NCBI GenBank assembly: GCA_050331095.1
Contig: JBHJHE010000019.1
Coordinates: 1-64,000, forward strand
DNA length: 64,000 bases
DNA from: MED-G105 sp050331095
Lineage (GTDB): Bacteria; Pseudomonadota; Alphaproteobacteria; Caulobacterales; Parvularculaceae
Reading direction: 5' to 3'
Shown: positions 44,719 through 55,200 of the stretch, one piece after another
Layout of the letters: each line of letters starts with the position of its first letter
Numbering within the stretch: position 1 is the first letter of the stretch
Notes under the pieces: model-generated
What the model was told of the DNA's origin: nothing
What the model saw: only the letters and a program-made list of their open reading frames with translations
Database searches by the model: none
Position numbers and translations under genes: made by a program

Positions 44719-45816
44719 TCACCCGCGCGCGGCGCCCGTCGGTCGTCGATATCCCCACTTCGCGACATACGCGCCGAGGCGGGCCTCGACCTTCGCCGCC
44801 GCGTCGTCCGCGATTGCGAAGCGATTTTTCTCAAAGCTCTTCACGGACGCAACATAGGATTCGACAAGCGGTTTCGCGGCGTCGAAGCCGGAAAGCCGCA
44901 GGGCGTCGTAAACGCGTTCGACAGCCGCGACGGGCGCTTCGTCCAGGTCGTCATAGCGCAACTCGACGAGCCGCGCCGGATCGATCGCGGCCGCGTCCGC
45001 TTCGAACGCGTCCATCATCCGCGCGTAAACCTGAACGATGACTTCGTCGACGTCGATAAGGGCGCAGTCCTGGAGCGCGAACTCGGCGAAGAGCTTCTTG
45101 TAGAAATTCCGCATAGATACGAAAACGTCGTAAGGATTGCGGTGGATGTGGATGAACTTCGCCAGCGGGAAGGTTTCGGCGAGGAGCCCCATGCGCGCCG
45201 TGTACACTGGATTTTTAATCAGAAGCGGCTTGCCGCCCTGCAGGTGCGAGAGCTTCCTCATCAGGTAGCAGAACCGCTCCTCCCACCGCGCCACCTCCTC
45301 GGCGTCGCAGCCGTCGAAGAAGACGCCGCGCGACATGAACTCGCCAAAGGCCCGGGGGAAGTAGACGCCGTGGTAAAACGAGAGATCGCTCATGTTGGCG
45401 ATCGCGATCTCATCCTCCTGCGGACTGTCGGGATTGACCGGAATTTTGTCGATGTAGCGGTGTTTCGGCAGCGCGCGCTCAAGGAGCGGGCGAAAGGCGC
45501 GCGCGAGCCCGAAAAGATCCCACGGGAGGCCCGTGGCGATGGGCGGAACGTAGGCCCAGGCGCCGCTCTTCGTCATGATGTTGTAGAGGTGCGTCGTCCC
45601 CGAGCGCCAATGGCCAAGGATGAAGACGGGCGGCGCCAGCGCGTCGGTCGCCGGCAGTCGGCGGTCCATCACGAGGCGCTCGGCGAGGGAAAACGGCTGG
45701 CGCGCGAGGACCGAAAGCGCGATCGCGCTGGCCGCCAGCGGTTTTTCCGGGAGCCCGGCGCGCCGCATGACCCGGGCGAGTGTCGCCGGATCGGCGCCGC
45801 AGAGTGGATGGGCCAT
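44719..45816 (-). CDS. Sulfotransferase family protein
   Basis: 365 residues. It would transfer sulfate from PAPS to a lipid, sugar or protein acceptor. The 5'-phosphosulfate loop FILGHWRSGTTHLYN is at residues 65-79, and the 3'-phosphate segment HIHRNPYDVFVSM near 225. The pattern is of the large bacterial sulfotransferase group similar to eukaryotic lipid types. It is upstream of the propeller lipoprotein and hpnA in one apparent operon, raising the possibility of a sulfated or sugar-modified envelope lipid, which is inference. Confidence 0.88.
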   Translation of the reverse strand: MAHPLCGADPATLARVMRRAGLPEKPLAASAIALSVLARQPFSLAERLVMDRRLPATDALAPPVFILGHWRSGTTHLYNIMTKSGAWAYVPPIATGLPWDLFGLARAFRPLLERALPKHRYIDKIPVNPDSPQEDEIAIANMSDLSFYHGVYFPRAFGEFMSRGVFFDGCDAEEVARWEERFCYLMRKLSHLQGGKPLLIKNPVYTARMGLLAETFPLAKFIHIHRNPYDVFVSMRNFYKKLFAEFALQDCALIDVDEVIVQVYARMMDAFEADAAAIDPARLVELRYDDLDEAPVAAVERVYDALRLSGFDAAKPLVESYVASVKSFEKNRFAIADDAAAKVEARLGAYVAKWGYRRPTGAARG

Positions 45817-45997
45817 GATCGTCTTCGACGCGTTGGTTGGGCGACGAACGTCGGGGTGGGCACGCCCGAGCGTTCGACATTTACGTTTTGCGACAAAGGC
45901 TTAAGATCAACCGCTCACAGGCGCAACCGCCGGGCGGGCGCGCAACGGCCGGCCCAAGCGCGCCGACCGAACGGCAAACCCGCAGGACGACGGCGAC

Positions 45998-47833
45998 GTG
46001 GCGTTAAGACGAACCGGACGACGACGACTTGCGCCGGTTTTGGCGGCCGCGCCGGCCCTCGCCGGCGCGGCGCTGGCGCAGGACAAGCCGGCCGATCCCC
46101 TCCCCGAACCGCCGAAGGCGCCCGCGGCGCCCAGCCGCTACGACGTCGACGTGGAGCTCATCGGGGCGCCGAAGGACCTGCGCGAACGCCTGAAGCTCGT
46201 CTCTCGCCTCGCCAACGGCGGGCGCGCGCCGCCGACGCGGGCGGCGATCCGGCAAATGGGCCGCAAGGACGCCGCGGTGATCGAAAGCGCGCTCAAGGCG
46301 TCCGGGCGTTACGCCGCGCGCGTCTCGTTCGAACTCGACGGGCCCCGCGCCGAAGGCGACGCGTCGGACGATCTGACGGCCCGCTTCAAGATCGACGCCG
46401 GTCCCGCCCACCGCATCGTCGCCCACGCGATCGTCTACGCCGACGCGACCGACGGGCCCCCGCGCGCCGACGCGCCGGCGGGCCTCGGCCTGAAGCTCGG
46501 AACCAACGCCGCCGGCGCGACGCTGCAGGAGAACCAGCGCAAGATCCTCGACGCCCTGTGGAGCGCGGGCTATCCGGGCGCGCGCAGCGTGTCGCGGCGC
46601 GCCGAAGCCACCGGAACCCCCGGCGAAGCGCGCGCGATCTACGTCTTCGAGACCGGCCCCGAGGCGACCTTCGGCGAGCTTGAGATCAGCGGCGCCGAGC
46701 AGACGAAGCCGACCTTTCTCGACAAACTCAAGACCTGGGAGACGGGCGCGCGGTTCGACCGCGCCAAACTCGTCGGCTACCGCGAGACCCTGTCGCAGAC
46801 GGGTCTCTTTTCGTCCGTCGACGTCGACAACGGCTCGCCCGACGAGACCGGGCGCGCGCCAGTGCTCGTCGATCTCGACGAGCGCAAGCGCCGCACGATC
46901 GGCGTCGGCGCTTCGTTCTCCACCGTCGAAGGTCCGGGCGGACGGCTCTTTTTCGAGTACCGGAACCTCTTCGGCGCGGGCGAAAGCGCGCGGGCCGAAA
47001 TCGAAGCGTCCGAGATCGAACAGGCGATCACGTTCGGCTTCGACAAGCCGCTGCCGACCCTGCCGGGCTCGGCGTTCGCGGCGTTCGAATTCGCCAACGA
47101 GACGACGAACGCGTTCGACGCGCGCACCGTCGCCGTCTCCGGCGGCGTCGCCAAGCGCTGGCTCGACGGCCGGCTGGAGACGCGTGCGGGCCTCGCGCTC
47201 GAGACCTCGCGGGTCGAGAGCGAGGACACTGACGAGCGCACGTTCTTCGTCTCCCTGCCCCTGTCGGCGGTGTGGAACACCGAAGACGACCCGTTGGCGC
47301 TCGAGAACGGCGAACGCGTCTCGTTGACGCTGACGCCCTTCACGGGCACCGAAACCTTCACCCGCGCCGAGCTCAACGCCCGCACCCGCACCCATGTGGG
47401 CGCGAACGACCGCTACACCGCCGCCTTCCGCGCGCGGCTCGGTTCGCTCTTCGGCGCGCCGTTCGACGACGTGCCGCAGAACCAGCGCTTCTTCTCCGGC
47501 GGCGGATCGTCCGTACGCGGCTTCGATTTCCAGACCGTCGGGCCGCTTGACGAGGACGACAACCCGGTCGGCGGGCGCTCGGTCATCGAGGGCGCCGTCG
47601 AGCTGCGCGCGCGCACGATCGCCAACGTCCAACTCGCCGCTTTCCTCGACGCCGGCAGCGTTTCCGACCGGTCGGCGCCGGACTTCGGCGGCGACTTCCT
47701 CGTCGGCGTCGGCGGCGGCGCGCGCTACTTGTCGCCGATCGGCCCGTTGCGCGTCGACGTCGCGTTTCCGCTCGACCGGCGCGAGTCCGACCGCGCGTGG
47801 CAATTGTTCATCTCGCTTGGTCAACCGTTCTAA
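45998..47833 (+). CDS. tamA: Autotransporter assembly outer-membrane protein TamA
   Basis: 611 residues from a GTG start; signal peptide to about residue 27 (ALAQ). It is an Omp85-family barrel that helps insert outer-membrane proteins with TamB. POTRA-like domains occupy about residues 48-290. The C-terminal half is the 16-strand barrel with the family VRGF motif near residue 506 and a terminal aromatic F. It is followed 24 bases later by tamB, the usual order. Confidence 0.93.
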   Translation: MALRRTGRRRLAPVLAAAPALAGAALAQDKPADPLPEPPKAPAAPSRYDVDVELIGAPKDLRERLKLVSRLANGGRAPPTRAAIRQMGRKDAAVIESALKASGRYAARVSFELDGPRAEGDASDDLTARFKIDAGPAHRIVAHAIVYADATDGPPRADAPAGLGLKLGTNAAGATLQENQRKILDALWSAGYPGARSVSRRAEATGTPGEARAIYVFETGPEATFGELEISGAEQTKPTFLDKLKTWETGARFDRAKLVGYRETLSQTGLFSSVDVDNGSPDETGRAPVLVDLDERKRRTIGVGASFSTVEGPGGRLFFEYRNLFGAGESARAEIEASEIEQAITFGFDKPLPTLPGSAFAAFEFANETTNAFDARTVAVSGGVAKRWLDGRLETRAGLALETSRVESEDTDERTFFVSLPLSAVWNTEDDPLALENGERVSLTLTPFTGTETFTRAELNARTRTHVGANDRYTAAFRARLGSLFGAPFDDVPQNQRFFSGGGSSVRGFDFQTVGPLDEDDNPVGGRSVIEGAVELRARTIANVQLAAFLDAGSVSDRSAPDFGGDFLVGVGGGARYLSPIGPLRVDVAFPLDRRESDRAWQLFISLGQPF

Positions 47834-47857
47834 CGCCTAAGGAGTTTTTCGCGCGCC

Positions 47858-50800
47858 ATGAAGAAAACGCTCCTGATCGTCGGGCTCTTGCTGTTAGGCG
47901 TCGTCGTCGTCGCGGCGTCGGCCGGATTCTTCGCCGTCGGCACGGACGCCGGCCGCACGCGGCTCGCCGCCTTCGCGGAGGCGCAAATCTCGACCGCCCT
48001 TGGCGGGGAGGCCCGGATCGGGTCGATCGGTCCGGGGCTGCCCTCGTCGCTTACGGTCACCGACGTCGTCCTCTCCGACGCCGAGGGCCCGTGGCTGCGG
48101 CTCCCGCGGGCGCGGCTCGTCTGGCGGCCCGCAGCGCTCCTCGGCGCCCGGCTCGTCGTCGAGGACATCGAGGTTGACGGCCTGTCGCTCCTGCGCCAGC
48201 CGCCGGCGAGCGACGCGCCGAAGGAGCCGAAACCGCCAAGCCCGCCGCCGTCCCTCGCGGATCTGCCGAAGGCGACGATCAAGACGCTGACGATCCGTGA
48301 CATGACGATCGCCGAAGACGCCTTCGGCGCGCAGATGCGGCTCAACGCCAGCGGCGAAGCCGACGTCGGTCCCGAAGGCGCGCTGATCGAACTGACCGCG
48401 GCGACCGTCGACGAGGCCGACGCCGTGCGCGTCAGCTTGGAGATGGACCGGGGCGAGCGCCTCGCGATCGACGCCATCGTCGAAAGCGTCGGCGCCCTCG
48501 CCAAGCTCGCGTGCGGCCCCGTGCGCGTCTCGGCGACCGGCGGCGGGCCGGCCAACGCGCTCGCCGTCGATCTCAACCTTGAGGCGGGCGCCTATGGAAC
48601 GGGTACGGCGCGCCTCGAAGCGGACGTCGTCAGCCTTGGCGAAGCCACGGCCATCGTGAACTTCGACTTCGGCGAGCGGCTCGCCGCGGTCGCCGACGCC
48701 GTCGGCCCGACGGCGCGCCTGCGCGCGACGGCGACCGCGACGGACGGCGGCGCGCGGATCGACCTCGCCGCCGCCGAGGCGGAGATCGGCCGGCTGAGCG
48801 GCGTCGCCGAGGCCGCGTTCGACGATGACGCGCTGCGCATCGCGAACTTCGAGGGCTCCTTCGCGCCGGGCGAACCGGGTGCGAACGACATCGCACAGGC
48901 GATCGAGACGTATGTGGGCGGACCGATCGACTTGTCCGCGAGCGCGTCGCCCGCCGGCGATGAATACGCCGTCGCGGTCAACGCGTCAGGGCCGAAACTA
49001 CGCGTCGCGCTTCGGGACGCCGTCAGCGATCTCGCAAGCAAGCTCTCCGGCGACGTCGAGGTCGGCGTCGCGAAGAACGACGCCCTGCCGGGTCCGCTGG
49101 CCGGCGGCGCGTCATTGGTCGCCAAACTGGAAGCGGACGCCGCATCGTTCGTATCCGTCACGGACGCGGCGGCGCGTCTCACGGCGGGCGGCGCCTTCGA
49201 CGGCAAGGCGCGGTACGACCTCGATCCCGCCGCCATCGACGTCGACGGCGCCCTCGTTGCGTCGAAAGCGTTCATCAACGGGCTCGTCGGCGACGGCGCG
49301 GTGACGGCGCGCGGCGGGTTCCGCGGGCGGGTGAAGGCCGCCGGCCCGCTCGACGATCTGACGCTGACCGCCTACGGCTCCGCGCCCGCCTTGTCCGCCC
49401 CCGGCGCAAACGGCGACGAGCCGGTTCGGATCTCGGACGCGACGTTCGAAGCCTCGTTCAAGGGCCTGCCCATGCGCCCGGACGGCCGCCTGCGCGCGAC
49501 GCCGGTCGACGGCGCCGGGGGGATCGACATGATCGTGCGCTCGCCGCGGGCGGAGGAGATCGTTGTGGAGAAATTGTCCGTGTCAGGCGCGCTCTTCGCG
49601 CTGACGGGCGACGGCTCGTGGCGGCTCGACGCGGGCTCGGGCCGCATCGACGCGCGCTTCGAGGGCGAGCCTGGCGCTACGCCCTGGCCGGGCGTCCCGC
49701 TCGAAGGGGCCGCGACGATATCCGGCGCGGCGAGCGCCGGGGACGACGGCGCCGCGACGCTAAAGGTCGAGGCCGATCGGCTCGTGTCGGCGAGCGCCGG
49801 CGTCGCCGGCCTGAAGCTCAACGCCGAAGGCCCGCGCAACGCGGTGCGGACCGAGATGTCCCTGACGCGCCTCGACGCCGGCGGGCTCGTCGTTCAGGAC
49901 CTGGCGCTTGCGCTCCTTGCGGACCTCGCCGGCGATCCCTCGATCGACCTACAGGACTTCGCGGCGATCGTCGCCGATATCGCCGTAAAGACCCGCGCTC
50001 CCGCCAAGATCGCCTTCGCTGACGGCGTCACGATCGACGGTCTCGACCTCTCGATCGGCGATCGCGGCGCGGCGACGGCGGACCTCGCCGTTTCGCCGAC
50101 GCGCTGGCGGGTCGACGCGCGCGCCAGCGACGCGCCGCTTCCAGGGGCCCTCGCGCTTCTGGATTTCGACGTCGCGCTCGATACGGACGAAGCGACCGTC
50201 GCCCGCGGCTCGTTCCGCGCGAGCGCGATCAACCCGCCTGAAGACGACGACTCCCCCGTGCCGGCCGCGATCGGCGCCTCGTTCGAGTGGGACGGGCGCG
50301 AGGTCGCCATCCGTGACGACGACGCCGCGCCCGAGCTCGATTTCTCCGCGCGCGCGCCCGTCGCTCTAACGCGCGGCGAAGCGCTCGGCGTCGACGTCGC
50401 CGGCGACCTCACGGCGCAGGCGACGTTCGACGGCCGCGTCGAGGACTACGCGGCGTTCGCTCCGCCGGGACTTGAAACGCTCGAAGGCGCGTTGTCCCTC
50501 AAAGCCACGGCGAACGGCGCAATCGAGGCGCCCACGATCGACGCGACGCTGACCTTCGCCGACGGCGCCTATACGGAGCTTGCGAGCGGCGTCAGCTTCG
50601 TCGACATCGGCGCGGAACTGATCGCCAAGTACGCTGACGGCCTCGACGCGACGCTGTCGGCGCGCGCGGCCGGGGCCGGTCAGGAAGAGCCGTCGATCTT
50701 CGTCGACGGAACGCTGAACCGCCGGGCCGACGGCGCGAGCGCGACCGACGTGAGGCTCAGGCTCGACGACGCGTTGATCAGCGGCGGCCTGATTTCGCGC

Positions 50801-51766
50801 CTACAGGCCCACGGCGAGGTCGCGCTTACGGGCGCGCTGCCAGCGCCCGGCGCCGCCGAGGCGGGCCCCGCGCCGATGCGCATCGCCGGGGAAATCGAGA
50901 TCGACGCGCTCGACGTGGACCTTGCGCCGCCTAGCCCGAGCGCCGGCTTCGTGGACGTGACGCTTAAGGGCTTCGACGTCGGGGCTGACGCCAACGAACC
51001 GATCGATCTCGCGAGCGACGACGGCGCGCCGGCGCCGCCGCCGGACGCCATGCCCATCGGGCTCGACGTGAAGATCACGGCGCCGGACGAATTGTTCGTG
51101 CGCGGCTTCGGCCTCGAAACCGAATGGCGCGCGGACCTCTCCGTCAAAGGCACGAGCGTCGAGCCTCTGATCCTCGGCGCGGTCCGCGTGCGTCGCGGCA
51201 CGCTCGACTTCGCCGGCCGGCGCTTCGACGTCACGCAAGGCGAAGCCGTCTTCGATCGCCTTACGCCGAACGACCCGTCGATCAAGGTGCGCGCGGAGTA
51301 CGAAACGCCGGAGGACGTGCTCGCGGCGATCGTCATCAGCGGACGCGCCACGGCGCCATCGCTGGGTCTTGAATCCAATCCGAGCCTGCCGCGCGAGGAC
51401 ATCATGGCGATCGTTCTCTTCGGCAAACCGGCGAACGAATTGTCCGCGCTCGAATCGCTTCAGGTGGCGCAAACGCTCGCGAGCCTCAGCGGCGTCGGGG
51501 GCGGCGGAGGTCCCGGCCTTACCGGCGGCGCGCGGTCCGCCCTCGGCCTCGACCTCTTGAACGTCGACTTCGTCGGCGGAGACACAAATCTCGAGGTCGG
51601 AAAATACGTCGCCGACGGCCTTTTCGTCTCGGCGAACCAGAACGCCCGCGGCGACGGCGGCTCCGTGCGCGTCCAGTACGAGGTGAACCGCGCGATTACC
51701 GTAGAGGCGGAACTGCAGCAGGACGGCGACCAAACCGTATCCGCAAACTGGAAGCGCGACTTTTAG
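47858..51766 (+). CDS. tamB: Translocation and assembly module TamB
   Basis: 1302 residues with one N-terminal inner-membrane helix (LLIVGLLLLGVVVVAASAGF). A long repeated beta structure (AsmA/TamB type) spans the periplasm as a groove, known to move lipids or assist outer-membrane protein assembly. The C-terminal DUF490 domain is clear: RRGTLDFAGRRFDVTQGEAVF, NPSLPREDIMAIVLFG and, at the end, VSANWKRDF. It is co-transcribed with tamA. The gene ends near the convergent response-regulator stop, with a short GC hairpin between. Confidence 0.95.
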   Translation: MKKTLLIVGLLLLGVVVVAASAGFFAVGTDAGRTRLAAFAEAQISTALGGEARIGSIGPGLPSSLTVTDVVLSDAEGPWLRLPRARLVWRPAALLGARLVVEDIEVDGLSLLRQPPASDAPKEPKPPSPPPSLADLPKATIKTLTIRDMTIAEDAFGAQMRLNASGEADVGPEGALIELTAATVDEADAVRVSLEMDRGERLAIDAIVESVGALAKLACGPVRVSATGGGPANALAVDLNLEAGAYGTGTARLEADVVSLGEATAIVNFDFGERLAAVADAVGPTARLRATATATDGGARIDLAAAEAEIGRLSGVAEAAFDDDALRIANFEGSFAPGEPGANDIAQAIETYVGGPIDLSASASPAGDEYAVAVNASGPKLRVALRDAVSDLASKLSGDVEVGVAKNDALPGPLAGGASLVAKLEADAASFVSVTDAAARLTAGGAFDGKARYDLDPAAIDVDGALVASKAFINGLVGDGAVTARGGFRGRVKAAGPLDDLTLTAYGSAPALSAPGANGDEPVRISDATFEASFKGLPMRPDGRLRATPVDGAGGIDMIVRSPRAEEIVVEKLSVSGALFALTGDGSWRLDAGSGRIDARFEGEPGATPWPGVPLEGAATISGAASAGDDGAATLKVEADRLVSASAGVAGLKLNAEGPRNAVRTEMSLTRLDAGGLVVQDLALALLADLAGDPSIDLQDFAAIVADIAVKTRAPAKIAFADGVTIDGLDLSIGDRGAATADLAVSPTRWRVDARASDAPLPGALALLDFDVALDTDEATVARGSFRASAINPPEDDDSPVPAAIGASFEWDGREVAIRDDDAAPELDFSARAPVALTRGEALGVDVAGDLTAQATFDGRVEDYAAFAPPGLETLEGALSLKATANGAIEAPTIDATLTFADGAYTELASGVSFVDIGAELIAKYADGLDATLSARAAGAGQEEPSIFVDGTLNRRADGASATDVRLRLDDALISGGLISRLQAHGEVALTGALPAPGAAEAGPAPMRIAGEIEIDALDVDLAPPSPSAGFVDVTLKGFDVGADANEPIDLASDDGAPAPPPDAMPIGLDVKITAPDELFVRGFGLETEWRADLSVKGTSVEPLILGAVRVRRGTLDFAGRRFDVTQGEAVFDRLTPNDPSIKVRAEYETPEDVLAAIVISGRATAPSLGLESNPSLPREDIMAIVLFGKPANELSALESLQVAQTLASLSGVGGGGGPGLTGGARSALGLDLLNVDFVGGDTNLEVGKYVADGLFVSANQNARGDGGSVRVQYEVNRAITVEAELQQDGDQTVSANWKRDF

Positions 51767-51785
51767 GCGCGCTCTTCGGGCGCGC

Positions 51786-52250
51786 TCAAGTTGGCAACCG
51801 GTAGACGTTGATCCACAAATTGCTAAGGGCGCGGATGGTCTTGTTAAGGTCCGCGCTCTTCAGCGGTTTGCAGACATAGCCGTTAGCGTGGTTCTTATAG
51901 CAGGCGTCGACGTCCGCGTTTCGGTCGGAACTCGAAATCATCACGACCTGGATCGACCGCGCTTTCGGGTCCTGCTTTATCGCCTTTAGGACTTCGATGC
52001 CGGAAACGTCGGGCATCTTGACGTCGAGAAGGCACGCATGCGGACGTTTTGCGCCCACGTGACGGCCGGCGCCGTTGATGAAGTCTAAGGCGTCGCGGCC
52101 GCCGTCGCACTCGTGGAGCGTCACGTCCGCGTCGGCGCGGCCGAAGGCGTAGCCGATGAGCTGCCGATCGATCGCGTCGTCGTCCACGACGAGTACGCGC
52201 AACGGCTCGTGCGATCTATGACGCGTATCCGCGATCATGGTCGAGGTCAC
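51786..52250 (-). CDS. Single-domain response regulator (Rcp1/CheY-like)
   Basis: 154 residues, a stand-alone receiver domain. Acidic pocket D23-D24-D25, phosphoacceptor D76 in LLDVKMPD, hydroxyl S106/S107 and K128 in YVCKPL are all in place. The GTG start overlaps the TGA of the histidine kinase gene (GTGA), so it is almost certainly that kinase's partner. It has no output domain and would act by protein binding or phosphotransfer. Confidence 0.92.
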   Translation of the reverse strand: MTSTMIADTRHRSHEPLRVLVVDDDAIDRQLIGYAFGRADADVTLHECDGGRDALDFINGAGRHVGAKRPHACLLDVKMPDVSGIEVLKAIKQDPKARSIQVVMISSSDRNADVDACYKNHANGYVCKPLKSADLNKTIRALSNLWINVYRLPT

Positions 52251-55200
52251 TCCGCAGCATAAGTCGTCGGCGAAGTTTCGCTTCGCGCGATTGGCAACGA
52301 TATCAGGAACTTCGCGCCAAATTCATAAGCGCGATCGAGTTCAATTTCGCCGTTGTGAAGTTCGCAAATCCGGCGACAAGTCGCAAGACCGACGCCGAGC
52401 CCGGGGATCTCGTCTTCCGAATGAAGGCGCTGAAATAACTTGAATATTTTTTCTGCATGCGTCTTTTTGACGCCAATGCCATTGTCGGCGACGCTAATGC
52501 GCGCCACGGCGTCGTCTCGTTTCGCTTCCGAGCGGATGACGATGGCGAGCGTCGCATCGGCCCGACGATATTTTAATGAATTTCCGATCATATTCTGGAA
52601 AAGACGTATAATGAGGGTTTCGTCGCCGACGATCGACGGCAATTCGTCAATGCGCAACGTCGCGCCGGCCGCATCAACCTCCGACTGGAGGTACTCGGCC
52701 GCCTTGCGCGCGCACGCCGCAGGATCGAGGGCGCGGAACTCCCTGGGGGCGCGATCGAGGCGGGCGTAATCCAGCAGCCCCTCGATCATGTCGGACATGG
52801 CGTCGGCGCCCTCGGCGATCATTTTGAGGTAGACGTCGGCGTCGCGCGACTTAAGCCCGGCGACCTCGTCGCGCAGGAATTCGCTGAATTGATTGATGTG
52901 TCGCAACGGCGCGCGCAGGTCGTGCGCGACGACCGATGCGAACTGCTCAAGATCGCGGTTCGAAATCGCGAGCTGGCGGGAGCGTTCGCGCAGGTTCTGC
53001 ACAGCCGCCGCGCGCTCGGCGTTCTCAACGACGCGCACGAAGGCGAACCGCCGCCCGCCGTCTTCGACGATGGTGACGAAAACGTCCGCCTTCGCCGCGA
53101 TCTGTGAGGGGTCGAACACGACGACGTCGCGCCGGACGACATCGTCGCCGAGCCGCGCCTCCCCGAACCAGTCGAGCCAATTTTTTTCCGTCCACTCCGG
53201 CGTCAGCCGCGCAATGCGCACGCCAGTGGGCAGGTCGAGGTCGCGTCGATAGCCAAGGCGCGCCTTCGCGCCAGCGTTGGCGTAGAGCGCGTCGCCCGTC
53301 TCCGCGTCGACGAGAACGACGGCCGTGTCGGAGGCGCGGACGGCCTTCGCGAGGGCGCGATCGACGGCGGCGAGGTTCGCGGCTTCGTCATAGTACTTCG
53401 TCACGTCACGGATCGTAAGCGCGAAGCCTGCGGGCGCGCCCCGCCTGTCCGTCGTCGGTTCGAACGTCGCCGCGAGCCGCGCCCGCCGCCCGTCGGCCAA
53501 CGCGTCCTCGATGACGAAGCTCTGCCGCTCGCCGCCTATGGCGGCCGCGACCCGCGGCGCCGCCGCTTCGTAAATCTCCGACGGCATGGTCTCGCGCAGC
53601 GCCCGTCCGATCGCGTCGTCGAACGCGACGCCGAAATAGGTCTCATACGCATGGTTGACGTACCGGAGGCGCCCGTCGGCGTCGACGAAGCCGGCCATCG
53701 ACGGCGAGGCGCGCAACACCGCGGTCAGGATCTCGTCGCGCTCGCGAACTTCAAGCTCGCTGCGCGCGACGGCGTCGACGTCGACGCCGGCGACGCGCCA
53801 GGCGACGCGGGCGTGGTCGTCGCCGAGGGGCGACGGTCCCAAGGCGGCGTTGACGCGAACATGGCGATAGCCGCCATGCTCGCGGCTCCAGATCCGCACG
53901 ACGCAGTTGAACTCGCCGGCGTCGGCGTCGCCCGAGCCGTTGTCGCCCGCACCGCCCTGGCCTCCGCGCCGTTGACCGGCGTGACGTTGGTCGGCCCCGA
54001 CGAAACGCATCGCAAGGGCCCGCCGATCGTCGGGGTGCGCCGCGGCGAGGAGTTGGATTGGACGGCGCGCCCGCGCGGCCCGCTCGCCCAGGAAATCATC
54101 GACGCCGAGCATGGCGTCGATCGACGACAAGTTGCGGCTGACTTCGACGAAGAAGGCGTTCGAGACGTTGCGGATCACCTCGAGCATCTGCGCGTTGCGC
54201 CGGGCCTCGGTCTCGGCTTCGCGCAACGAACCGATATTAATCACCGTCAGGACTGCGCCCGGCCGCCGGGCGTAGGGCGCGGCGCGCACTAGCCATGCCG
54301 CGCCTTCTCGGTCGCGCGTCTCCCGCTCGACGCTGGCCTCGGCGGCGATCGCTTCGCGCACGAGCGCCGACGGGTCGAAATCTTCGAATGGCGAGCGAAA
54401 GGTGCTGAGCGGCCGGCCGAGGTCGGCGTCGGCGAGGTTGAAGAGTTCGCCCGGCAGCATCGTGTAGCGGTCGATGTTGAGGCGGCCGTCCAGGAAGATC
54501 ACGCCGACGTCGGTCGAACCCAAAAGCAGATCGAGATCGTCGCTGAGGCGCGTCAGCTCCTCGTTCTGGTGGTGGTACTCGGCGTTGACGGAGTACAACT
54601 CCTCATTGACGGAGCTCAGTTCTTCATTCGTAGACTGAAGCTCCTCGTTCGAGGACATCAGCTCTTCGTTCGACGCCTGAAGCTCTTCGTTCGTTGTTTC
54701 GATCTGCTCGATCGTCGACTGCAGGGCTTCCCGCGTGCGAGCGAGCTCGCGCTCCAACTCGTCGATGCGCGCCTGGGCCAACGCGTCGCCGCCGACGACC
54801 GTCGCGACGGCCTCGCCGTCCGCGGGCGCGTCAGCGGCGTTCTCGATCGCCGCGATGACGTAACTCGGCCGCTCGTCGCCTTCCGCGGCGAGGGGCTTGA
54901 TCACGAGATCGACGCTCGCCCCGCCGCGGGCGCTCTCTTCAACGGCGTGGGGCGCGCGGGCGAGCTTCACGCGCGAAAAACGGATCGGCTTGCCGTCCGC
55001 GAGAGCGCGCTCGACGCCGGCGACGATCGGCGTTTTCAGCGCCGGGTCGACCATCTCCGCAACGTCGAGATTGGCGACGCCCTCCGGCGTGAAGAGGTAC
55101 CGGCGCGCGTCGCCGAACGTGTGCAGGAGCTCGCGCTCTTGAGAGATGAGAAGGCTTGGCGGCGCGTATTCGCGCAGCAACGCAGCGTAGGCCGGCTGCA

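Noticed and set aside
46004..47824. 606-residue open frame antisense to tamA
   Set aside because: Composition is that of a reverse-complement shadow, and tamA has clear signal, POTRA and barrel motifs.
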